From the NCBI RefSeq assembly GCF_030704535.1, contig NC_081812.1, forward strand, positions 20,869,501 to 20,933,500: a stretch of DNA of 64,000 bases, given 5' to 3'. Shown here piece by piece: positions 13,401-25,600 of this stretch (within the stretch, counting starts at the first letter, position 1; every line of letters begins with the position of its first letter). The notes beneath the pieces are model-generated. The model saw only the letters and a program-made list of their open reading frames with translations. It made no database searches and was not told the DNA's origin. This DNA comes from Vitis vinifera. Its lineage: Eukaryota > Streptophyta > Magnoliopsida > Vitales > Vitaceae. The translations under genes were made by a program, and so were the position numbers.

Positions 13401-16400
13401 CCTCAGCCTTTTTTCCCATAAAAATAAAATGGGTTATCAACCGTACGATCACGTAGAAACGGTCCCCATCAAGAGTCCATCCAACCCGACACGTGTCGGT
13501 GACCCATGATTTTTCCATCAGTGACTCCTCCCCTTCCTCTTCCTCTTACACACCCACATGTGTGGTGTGTACACTGAGGTTCTTGGACTGAGAAGGTTCC
13601 AGGTGTGTATTGGGCACTGACTCCCACGTGCCATCCGTGACCCCCTTCTGACACACCTCACCAGTCACCAGTCTCCCCCCATCTCTCTCTCTCTCAGATC
13701 TCTTACGTCGCTTCTTTCAGTCTCTCTCATTCCTTTTGCCCTCTTTTTCGCATTGATCCGTCTTTCTTCCTCAACTCTGCCCTCTTTAACACCTTTACCA
13801 GTTCCACTGCAGTCGAATTTGTATTTTTTGTTTTTAAATAGAGCACCACATTTTGATTTAAAAATAAATAAATAGCCCCATATGCTTGATGGGTGTTCAA
13901 ATTCAAAGTAAAATTGAATTGGGGTACAAAAATACAGAGTTGGTCACAGCCTCACAGGCGGTACTGACAGGTGAAAAAGGAGGTGAGCTAGGGTGAATGG
14001 AGACATGTGAATACAGCAACCCCATTTCTGCAATTTCTATAAGAGAGATCCCACGGGGCTACTCCTCCAGCCCCTAGGAATGTTCTTGTCCGCAACCCAT
14101 GTTAGACAAAAATGGTACCTTGCCTTTGAACCCACATCTTGAGAAGGATGTATTAATAAAAATCATGGATATTCAGTGACGACAAAACTTTATCAAATAT
14201 TTTATACTTTTGGATGCCCTTGTCATCACATCATCTCCACTATTCTACTTTCTTTTTTTGCTTTTATTCAAATATAATATAGTCAAGGTAGCTTATCATC
14301 TATAATGTTAATGTTTATAGTCAAGCGGGCCATAGATTAAATATGTATACTTATCCCTTCAAATTTTGTAAATGTTGCTTTCTCCTGTCACGTATGCTTT
14401 TATATTATTGTACAGATATTTTAATAAAATATAGAATCAGTAGTAATATATGCTAGTGCATGTGGCCCATCAGATATTCTTTACAATCCGAAATATGGAG
14501 GATGGGTAAGTCATTTAGGGTTTTAAAAACATATTTACCAGATCAAAATGGATTTTCAAAAACTTATTTTTGGAACACAAAAAATTGATTTGAAAAACTT
14601 CTTTTCAGAAACACTACAAAACCAGCTCTTGAATTGCCTCCAGTATTGCATAATCCAACTACAAAAAAAGCTAAATTATGGTTTACCAGAAATCTCGACC
14701 TTTACTTTCATGAAAGTGCGCACCTTTTATGGCTGAAAGCATAAGTCAAAACATTGCCATTTAGTGTCAAAGAAGCAAGGAGAAAAGGACTAGCTAGTTA
14801 TCAAGTTTTGAATATATTTAGGGTTTGCTAAAAAAGCACCCAGAAAACATCAAACTCTTCCCACTTATTAGCCAGAGGGGCATTAAGTGATACAAAATCT
14901 TCTAGAAACAAAACAACTAATTGTGTTTTGAGAGGAGAGAGAGAGAGAGAGAGAGAGATGGGGAGTTTCTTTCATGAAGCATTAGCAGCTTGCAATGAGA
15001 GGAAAAACTGCCCTACTTTTGAATTCTCCAATTACTTTCTTCAGAACCCAGACACATCTAATCAACTTTACATAATTATGTCTGCCAAGAGAATTCCCAG
15101 TTTTAAATTTCCAGTAAGGTGAGTTTGCATAAAGAAGAATGAGTTGCTTCATTTTAGAAATCCAATAGACACTAACTTTCTTCATAGATGAATGCCCACT
15201 TGAAATTTGTCTTTTATTTTTTTAATTTTTCTTTTGGAAATGATTGAAACCTGTCTTGAAAACTAGTAAGTTTTATTAACTTTGTTCTTGGTTTCAATCA
15301 CTCAAACCTTTTCTTTTCCTTTGAAGTTGGTTTCAATCACAGACTTCAATTGGTAGCGTAAGGAATTCTCCCAAAATAATGGTGATAACATCTGTTTCTA
15401 TGACCATGACATAATATTCCAACACCTCAATATTCCTCTTCTTTTTTTTCTTTTTTCTTTTTTCTTTTTTTTTTTTGTTCCTACAAATCCGCCATCACGT
15501 GAACCATTTGTCATTTTATATAATTCACCTTAATACTAATCAATGAAGGGAAGGCCATCCTTCCTCTTTCTCTTTTTTTTTCTTGCCCAGTTGGGCTCAT
15601 ACGTGGGGTCATCATCCACTTGTCCCCAGTGGTGTCAAGGTTATATTAATGCGAGCCCACCTACGTGTACATGATGGCCCTAACTTCAACTGATCGAAAG
15701 TGCATCAGTCTTCAATGTATTGTTGGGGGTTGTGGGCTCAAGCCAGAGACTCAATCCCATCTCAAAAGGAAGTGGGTCTGTCTATATGTATATTTTTTTC
15801 CTTTCTTTCTTGACATTATTTGACATCATGGAGGCTGAAAATTGAACTAAAGACCCACTGTCATCGTAATTTTTCTTAGGACCATATGACTTTTTTTTAA
15901 TCAAATTCTTCAAATAAATACTAAATGGGATGCATTTAGGGTAAATCTTTGCTTTTGAATTTAGGTAAAATAAATAAATATATCTACATATATGGAGAGA
16001 GAGAGAGAGAGAAATCTTTAACTTATCGAATATCAATCCGAATGGTACTAGGGGACATGAAAAGAGACCTAATCCAAAGCTTGAATTGAATGGGAGAAGG
16101 AGGAGGAAGAGGGATGAGGGGGCCGGGTGGGGGCAGGAAGTGCAGCAACTCTCTGCAAATGAAATAATGGGTGGGTGGGGAAGGTGGAGGAGGTGGGGGT
16201 GGGGGGTGGTGGTGGGAGGAGGTGGTGGTGGTGGCCCTGTGGCTCTGAGTGTGGGGGCTAGGCCGACAAGCGTGGGGCTGTCTTGTCATATCAGCGTCTT
16301 TCCTTTTTAGTGGCCTCTCTCTTTTGACACATTCCAAGGGAGAGACTTCTCTCTGGTGCTTCCTTTAAATTTACATCATTGTCCTTTGTTGCCAATCCCC

Positions 16401-17587
16401 TCATGCATGGGCTCTGATTCAATTGCTACATTCCAAATTTTTTTTAACTTCAACTGTTCTCCCCTAATACTTGACACACCATTTTACTTTAATCATACCC
16501 CCGCTTGAATAACCACATCCCATTACTCTCTCTTATTATTCTATTTCAGGTTGTCCCCCACCACTCCTCTTTTCTTATTTCATTTTTCACCAGCCAGGGG
16601 TTCGCCGCTCCCCTCCATTATTACTATCAACTATCATCCACTCTCCTTAATTGCAATCGGCACGTGTGTTTTCTCTATTATTTTTTTATGTCTCAATTAC
16701 TTGCTCCCAAAGCACAATTTTGTGTAGAAATAGCCCCACTTGTTGCTCCAATCCCATTCTCTCAACCAGATAGCCTACTTGTTTCTCAAAAAAGAGATGA
16801 ACTCCTCTTCTATTGGTATTTTCTAGCTGCCTCTTCCTCGGAGAAAGAGGATCAAACAATTCCCAAAGACCTCGGAGTTTTAAGTGGAAACCATTATTTT
16901 TTATTATCTTTTGATATGTATGTATATATATGGGGCCTACTTTTTCTATGGTTTCTATAGTTGGCTTGGGCGTGTATTACTTTTTCTATAGTTGGCCCAA
17001 CCCAGATAAAGAATCGGCCAAGCCCACCCTGAGAAGGCTGCCCCAAGATAAGGTGACTTATGCTTATGGGTATTAAGCAGTACATGCACAAGTCCCATTT
17101 CCAAAAAACTTGCAATTAATAGTTGTAAGGTGTAATCAAGAATATAAGCTATGACATCGTTATAATTATCCTGATAACGCCCATGAGTCGTGCTAGAATA
17201 AATCCCAGATACTTCATTGCATGTATAGACAGACGCCTGCACACACGCATATGCGAAAACGCACACACAAAGAACCAGTTGGAATTTTAAAATTTTTGTT
17301 GGAAATATTAGAAACAAAGTATTAACACTCTCTGTTTACAACATATAAGACGAGTGCCTTAGTGTAAGAAAATTCTCTCTAAAACATGTACAAATAAATT
17401 GATCCCAGAGAAATGAATAATTAGGAAGACTTGCAACCTTGTCTCATTGCACAAGGTCAATAAGCATCTATGCAGATACACCACGAAAATAAACAGACAT
17501 CCACCAGCCTCAAAGATACAAGCAGCCTCTCGGTTGGTTGGAACAAAATATGTACTCCGGTAAGCTCACTACCCTACCTAGTATGCC
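13401..17587. other. non-coding interval between BOP upstream region and PMT 3' end
   Basis: No gene was recognised. It contains G-box cores near 13490 and 13625, a (GA)n run (14931-14957), pyrimidine tracts (15435-15475), and a strongly G-rich stretch (16165-16240). The last few hundred bases before 17588 should include the 3' UTR of the minus-strand methyltransferase gene. Confidence 0.5.
14931..14957. repeat. (GA)n microsatellite
   Basis: An uninterrupted GA run of about 25 bases. The short open frame that runs through it gives Arg-Glu repeats and is not considered a gene. Confidence 0.85.
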
Positions 17588-20500
17588 TCATACTATTGCC
17601 CAAAACTTCTTTCTAGCGATTAGCACAGAATCCATCTTTTTCTGTTCATTTTCCAGCAAATGTGATTCAACCTCCCATAGAAACTTGGGAGCAATATCTC
17701 TGATTCTCGATGTGATTTGTTCATTGTCTCTAATGATGATAAATCCCTGCACATTAATATTCTTAATAAAATCTTGAATTCATAAAGCAACTCACTCGTA
17801 GGTAATTACAGACTCTGCTTTGCAATGACCATGGAAATTAAATTTCAGTTTTTGACCGTATACATGCATAAAAGATGAGTTTAATAAGAATCATTACCTG
17901 GGGTCGCAGAATGCGGTCCATCTCCAGCATAATATCTTCAAGTAAACAACCTTCTCCATGGTTTTGATAGTGAGAGAAGAGATGGTTGGCATGTAACAAA
18001 TCATATGTGCGTGGATATGTAGAGAATGGTTCGCACCTAAGGTAAGGCATTAATATTAATAGTGGATAACATATTTATTTGGGTACAATTACCACTGTAA
18101 TAAGATCAATAATATACTGGTCAATGTAAAGTTAGCACACAATAAGCAAATGCAATAGCTTGCTGATTGCTTACCAGTCATGAAAAGAACCAATAAGACC
18201 CCGATCATAAATAGCAGACAAGGAATTGTTCATGCTTGCAGGAACGACATTCATCACCCAAACAGGAAATGTATTCAAAGCCACAGCGAATCCCCCAATC
18301 AAGGCATTCATGTCCATGACATTTCGTATATCAGTTTTATTAACATTCATCAACCTGTAGTAATGGCTAACTTGATCTTGCCAAAAGATGGTATCCGAAA
18401 TAAATCTCTCTTGATCGATACCTGTCATAAAAAATATTATTGAGTTGACAAACCAAACTGACAAAAACTAAAAATATTATTGAGTTGACAAACCAAACTG
18501 ACAAAAACTAACATAATTTGCATATTTCTAAGCAATACTAGTGATAGAACCCAAATGATTAGATGAAACTCCAGTAGACCATGTCATGCTCCACTATTCA
18601 ACTTGGCCTCACCACTGTGAGGTTGGAAAAGAGGATAGCCATAACATATTCGCACCTATTACTAAATAAAATGCAGTATAAGAGTACCATTAAGTTTGGA
18701 AACAGGAATTGAGTAAATAAATTATATAAACCAGAAATTGAGACTTTACAAATTCCTTCCAGCTAGAAGGGCATGAAATCCCAGTGACAGGGCTAAATCC
18801 ATCAATAGTTTAGTCCCAGACCATCCCAAAAATTTTGAATCAATACCTGTAGAATCACATGACCCTAACTGAATCCAAGTCCAGCAAAATTTCCATAAAA
18901 TCTAGAACCCAAATAGGCAAAGAGAAATCTATGAAACTAGAATACATATATGGACACACAATATTCTGTTAAGCTCCCTAATCCAAAGCTTAAATAAACC
19001 CACCAACAAAATCTTTTTGATAGATAAGGAAAATGTATTATAAATAAAAGAGGGTATGCATAATGTATACAAAGTAGCCACAAGACCCAAAAGGAGGTGC
19101 GAAGACACAAAAAACAACAAACACGCCCTACATAGATCCTAAACCAATCCACAAATCCTAACATCAACAAAGAGCCATCTCCAAGATACAATTTAAGCCA
19201 ATCCTAAAAAAATTCAAGAAAAAACTTTCAATTGTTTGATCTAAGCTTTCACAATTATCGAAGGATCTCCTATTTCTCTCCTTCCATATGATCCGGAACA
19301 CACATAATAGAGCAGCCTTTCAAGCCTTTTTTCTTCTTCCCAACAAAGAAACCACCCCAACCTAAGAGAAATCCCCTAATTGAAGAGTACATCACCCACT
19401 ATACACTGAACAAAACAAAAACCAACTACCACAAATTGCATGCTTTCGTGCAATGAAGGAGAATATGATCATTCGTTTCCTCATCTTCTTTGCACATGTA
19501 ACATCTATTAAAGATCCTCCAACCCTTCCTTTTGAGCTGATTTAGAGTCAAAATCCTAGCCCATGTAGCTTCCTAAGCAAAAAAACTAACTCTCATTGGG
19601 ACCTAAGAATTCCAAACTATATCACGAGGGAAAGGTTTTACTCTCCTACAAGCCAAAGAGGAGTAAAAAGACTTAATTGAGAAGGTGTCATTCTTTGACC
19701 CCAACCACACCATGGTATCTTCAGATCCCACCCTAATGAAGTAGTCATACAATCTCCCAAAAAATACCTCCACTTCCTCAAGTTTCTAATCATGTAACTG
19801 TCTAACAAATCTAAAGCCCCAACTACCACCATCCCAGACGCCAACCACCCAAGCATCTTTTAAGGAGGCCATAGAATAAAGAGCTGGAAATGATTCCCTT
19901 AGAGAAGTGTCCCCGCACCACTTGTCTATCCAAAACTTCACCATGTTGTCGACTCTAACCTTGAACCATGTTCTATCCCTAAGCACCTCTGATTGTCTTC
20001 CACACACTCACACCATACTTGATGTAGGACAACCCTAGGATGGTTGCCTACACTCAAGGGTAGGTGGGCTAGGGTTTTATTTTTAGGGTGTAAGGAGAGG
20101 AACAGGGAATAAACCTTATGGTAGAGAAAATTATAAGATAAGAAATAGAGAGAAAGAAGAAACAATGAAGAAAAGATGGAAAACCTTAGAGTCTCACTAA
20201 GGCCTTCTAGGAGTCTCACCATTGAGGGTTGCAACCTTGCAATGAAAGAAAGTATAATATTATTCATCAAAATTCATTCCTTTGATTTACATTGATTAGC
20301 CTATTTATAGACTTCTCTAAGAAATCCAAAGTCTACTAGGACTCTAATAACTTATTCTACTAGGACTCTAATAACCTATCATGACTCAAAATTTAATTAT
20401 ATTATAACTCAACTAGCTAATCCTAATTAGACTCCAACAAATACCAATCCCTATTCAATTCTAATTAATATTAATCCTACTTAAAGTTTACTTAGGTCTT

Positions 20501-22569
20501 CCCTTTCTTCCTTGAATAAACTTTAAAAGGCTTTCCCCCATCAATTCTCCCCGGCTTGAAAGAACTCGGCTCCGACGAGTTAGATGCTTGATACAATTCA
20601 TAGAGATCGGGGTTAATCTTCTGAAAATCCGTTGTCGTAATTCATGTATTCTCAGAATGTGGTTTGCCTCGCCATTTCACCAAAAAATTTTGGTATCCAC
20701 CTTGTCGAGTAGACACAAGTTGATCATCAAGAACATACTCGATCTTAGGACGTGGGCTAAGAGTAGGTGGTAATTGAAGATCCAACTCTTCACTTACATC
20801 GTTGTGATGGCCATGGTAGATATACAAATCTTCCACATTAAATATTGGACTAAAATGCAAGTTTGAAGGGAGCTCTAACAAATAAGCATTCTCACCCAAC
20901 CGCTTTAGTACCCGAAATGGACCCGCTTTCTTAGCTTGAAGCTTTTGATATGTGCTTGGATGAAATCTTTCTGGTCGTAAACGAACCATCACTAGATCAC
21001 CTTCTTGAAACTGAATATATCTTCGATGTGCATCTGCTGCCTCTTTATAGTTCTCATTGCTGATTTTGATTTTTTCTCGTACCTTTTCATGTATATCTCG
21101 TATATGACGTGCAAATGCATCACCATCTTGGCTGGTGCGGACAGAAGTAGGTAATGGTATAAGATCAACAGGTTGCTTAGGTTTCAGCCCATATGCCACT
21201 TCAAAAGATGAGTACCCAGTAGTACGATTAGTGGAGCTATTGAAAGCAAATTCGGCTTGTGGTAAGATATTATCTCACTTTCTCAACTAATCTCTCACAA
21301 TGCATCTCAAAAGATTACCAAGACTGCGATTGACAACTTCTATTTGTCCATCAGTTTGAGGATGAAAAGAACTTGAAAATTTTAATTGAGTACCTAGCTT
21401 GGCCCACAAGGTTTTCCAAAAATAGCTCATAAACTTGATATCGCGATCAGAAACAATGGATTGTGGTAATCCATGCAATCGAACTACTTCTTTAAAGAAT
21501 AAGGCAGCAACATAAGAAGCATCCGAAGCCTTCTTACATGGGATAAAATGTGCCATTTTGGAAAATCTATCAACCACAACAAATATAGAATCAAAGCCCC
21601 GTTGTGTCCTTGGTAATCCAAGTACAAAATCCATACTCAAGTCTTCCCAAGGTTTGGAAGGAACTGGTAATGGCGTATATTGTCAAAATATTGTATGAAT
21701 GGCCGAATACCTTGGCCTTGAGTTTTGTATATTATATATAGACTTTACAAGGATGCTATACATGGAAAGCAAATAAAAGCAAATAAATTCTCTCATGATT
21801 CTAGTCCTATACATGTAAACTATAATCTGTCAAATAATATATGCTAACTGTACAGAATAATAAATGGAGAAATAAGGAAACAATTGTAGGCTAAAATAAG
21901 GAAAGAAGTGTGGACAGCAAAGCTGTCCTTTGACAGCCCCCCTCAAATTGATGCAAGTTGATCAACAAACATCAATTTGCTACTTAGCAAGCAATGTCGA
22001 TGACAAGGGAGAGCCTTGGTGAAGATATCAACAATTTGTAAGTCAGTGGAAATATGTGGAAGAGTGATAACACGAGCTTCAAAGGCTTCACGGATAGAGT
22101 GACAGTCCACTTCAATATGCTTTGTGCGCTCATGATAGATAGGATTGGCCATGATCTGAATAGCACTTGTATTATCGGCATGTAGAAGTGTAGGATCGGT
22201 CTTAGAAAAATCTAACTCTGCAAGCAAACCTCGAAGCCAAATGATTTTAGAACAAGTAAGAGACATCGCCCGGTACTCAGATTCCGTAGATGACTTAGAG
22301 ACTCTGTCTTGCTTCTTACTTTTCACAAACATCTTAAACTAAAACTCCCAACTAAGATAGTTTTTGCCATTGAAACGAACAATAGAATATTCTCTAGACA
22401 TTATGAAGACAGAAATAGCCTAGGAAACAAAAAAGAAAAAAAACATCGTCAAAGAGCCTAAATCTAATAATAAACCTCCAAATAATCGAAGATCTCCAAG
22501 AGCCTAGAAGTGAAGAAACCTAAAGAAAACTCCAAGATCACACCACAGATGTGTTGTCACAACCACCAG

Positions 22570-22608
<39 letters not shown>

Positions 22609-25600
22609 CAAAAGCTGGGCTATAGTCCGAGAGCCCCTAAGGCTAAATTCGAGAGCCCTTAGGGCTAAATCCGAGAGCCCCTAGGGCTAAATCCGAGAGC
22701 CCTTAGGGCTAAATCCGAGAGCCCTTAGGGCTAAATTCGAGAGCCCCTATGGCTAAATCCGAGAGCCCTTAGGGCTAAATCCGAGAAAACCCAAAGAAAA
22801 ACTAGAAAGCGTGTAAACTCTAGGTTTAGAACACAAGCTTTGATACCATGTCAAAATATTGTATGAATGGCCGAATACCTTGGCCTTGAGTTTTGTATAT
22901 TATATATAGACTTTACAAGAATGCTATACATGGAAAGCAAATAAAAGCAAATAAATTCCCTCATGATTCTAGTCCTACACATGTAAACTATAATCTGTCA
23001 AATAATATATGCTAACTGTACAGAATAATAAATGGAGAAATAAGGAAACAATTGTAAGCTAAAATAAGGAAAGAAGTGTGGGTTAAAATAAGGAAAGAAG
23101 TGTGGACAGCAAAGCTGTCCTTTGACTGTCAAAGGACAACTTGCTGTCCACACTTCCTTATTTTAGCCCACACTTCTTTCCTTATTTTAACCCACAATTG
23201 TTTCCTTATTTCTCCATGACAACTTGCTGTCCACACTTCTTCTTTCCTTATTTTAGCCCACAATTGTTTCCTTATTTTAGCCCACACTTCTTTCCTTATT
23301 TCTCCATTTATTATTCTGTACAGTTAGCATATATTATTTAACAGATTATAGTTTACATGTATAGGACTAGAATCATGAGGGAATTTATTTGCTTTTATTT
23401 GCTTTCCATGTATAGCATCCTTGTAAAGTCTATATATAATATACAAAACTCAAGGCCAAGGTATTCGGCCATTCACACAATATTTTGACATGGTATCAGA
23501 GCTTGTGTTTTGAACCTAGAGTTTACACGCTTTCTAGGTTTTTCTTTGGGTTTTCTCGGATTTAGCCCTAGGGGCTCTCGGACTCTAGCCCAACTTTTGG
23601 GTTATTTTTTTTTTCTAAAGTTAAGCTTGTCGCCCAATTTATATACATTGGATGTCACAATATCTGTAAATAAAAATTGGTTAAAGCAACACAGAGATCA
23701 ACAGACAAAACCCTAAAGCCAATCACAACAGGACACATGACTTTTGAATCAATTAATTGCTCTTTGATCCCCTTCTTTTAACCCAACTTTTTCTGTTAGC
23801 ACTTAGCAGCAGCATGGAACAATGATTTCACCAGATGGTAGCTATTGTTAGCACCGCAATTTAGTTGTTGATGATAACATGGGCAGGGGAATGGGGAGGT
23901 GGGAGGGGGAGAAGAACAAATTTGGAAGAAAAATTGAATCCTCTCAATTTTCTAGGCCATTTCCTTCAGCCTAATATTCCAGAGAGACCAGGGAATGAAA
24001 CATGAGGCCAATTCAATTGTAAAATTTGAAAGAAATGAGGTCGCAAAACTACCACCATTGAAGGGGGCTGTAATTTCTTCAGGGGAGGTAGGATTAATGG
24101 CGCCCGCTATGTGTGTCAGAGTCCAAACCCACTGCAGATACGCTTTCTCAACAAACTTTGGCAATTGCTTGTGACTAACCAAGTAAGAACTTGAAAATGT
24201 CCCTCAGGGAGACGATGCCTTCGACATTTCACAAACATCTTAAACTAAAACTCCCAACTAAGATAGTTTTTGCCATTGAAACGAACAATAGAATATTCTC
24301 CAGACATTATGAAGACAGAAATAGCTTAGGAAACAAAAAAGAAAAAAAACATCGTCAAAGAGCCTAAATCTAATAATAAACCTCCAAATAATCGAAGATC
24401 TCCAAGAGCCTAGAAGTGAAGAAACCTAAAGAAAACTCCAAGATCACACCACAGATGTGTTGTCACAACCACCAGAAAAAAAAAAAAAAAAAAAAAAAAA
24501 CCCAAAAGCTAGGCTATAGTCCGAGAGCCCCTAGGGCTAAATCTGAGAGCCCCTAGGGCTAAATTCGAGAGCCCCTATGGCTAAATCCGAGAGCCCTTAG
24601 GGCTAAATCCGAGAAAACCCAAAGAAAAACTAGAAAGCGTGTAAACTCTAGGTTTAGAACACAGGCTCTGATACCATGTCAAAATATTGTATGAATGGCC
24701 GAATACCTTGGCCTTGAGTTTTGTATATTATATATAGACTTTACAAGGATGCTATACATGGAAAGCAAATAAAAGCAAATAAATTCCCTCATGATTCTAG
24801 TCTTATACATGTAAACTATAATCTGTCAAATAATATATGCTAACTGTACAGAATAATAAATGGAGAAATAAGAAAACAATTGTAGGCTAAAATAAGGAAA
24901 GAAGTGTGGGTTAAAATAAGGAAAGAAGTGTGGACAGCAAAGCTGTCCTTTGACATAATGGCGTATATAACCCCGTATTTTGCTTTGAACCTTTTCCTAC
25001 TTGACATGCTCGACATTGTTTGATAACCTTCCAAACATCCTTCTTTAAACTAGGCCAAAAGAAGCGATCTTCCACCAAAGCAATGGTCTTATCTCGTCCA
25101 AAATGTCCACCCATTCCGCCTCCATGAAGTTCCCATATGACATGATCACGTAGAGAAGTCCTTGGTAAGCATAAACGATTTTTATAAAACAAGTACCCTT
25201 CTAAAATCTGGAAATCAATACATGTTGCTTTTGAACCAATCAAAAGAGAGGAATAAACATCTCCAAAATCAGCATCATTGTCATAGCAATGCTTTAATTC
25301 TTCAAATCCAATTGTAGTGGTTGACATGTTTACTAAGAGAAGGGCCTTCCTACTAAGGGCATCAACTACTTTATTTTCAATTCCTGCACAATGCTTTAAA
25401 TTAAAGGTAAACAATTGAAGAAAACTACTCCATTTTGCATGTCGAGAGTTAAGCTCCTTTTGAGAATTAAGATATCGCAAGGCTTCATGATCTGAATACA
25501 AAACAAATTCCTTGTAACTGAGATAATGTTGTCAATGCCTAATTGCTTGCACCACCGCATAGAATTCAAGATCATATGTGGAGTATTTTTTCTTTGCCCT

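Larger units (their letters stand above)
21681..24955 (-). mobile_element. rearranged Ty1/Copia-derived composite inside chromovirus integrase
   Basis: The outer LTRs A (21681-21935) and D (24677-24955) are in the same, minus, orientation. Between them lie an RNase H fragment, two copies of a leader/gag-start segment, two further LTRs head to head (B 22849-23126 minus, C 23127-23490 plus) and about 615 bp of foreign sequence. The target is duplicated over 13 bp (TAATGGCGTATAT at 21668-21680 and 24956-24968); the duplicated target is chromovirus integrase sequence, so the composite is younger than the chromovirus. It encodes no complete protein and must have been mobilised in trans. Confidence 0.88.

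Noticed and set aside
16023-16337. His/Pro-rich minus-strand frame (104 codons)
   Set aside because: It is the shadow of the G-rich tract on the plus strand and has no conserved feature.
22627-22785. CRISPR-like array
   Set aside because: Units are contiguous without spacers, lie in a retrotransposon leader and vary in number between sister copies; the genome is eukaryotic.
23141-23341. Phe/Pro-rich open frame (66 codons, plus strand)
   Set aside because: It is a translation of the reiterated segment at the start of LTR C, not a gene.
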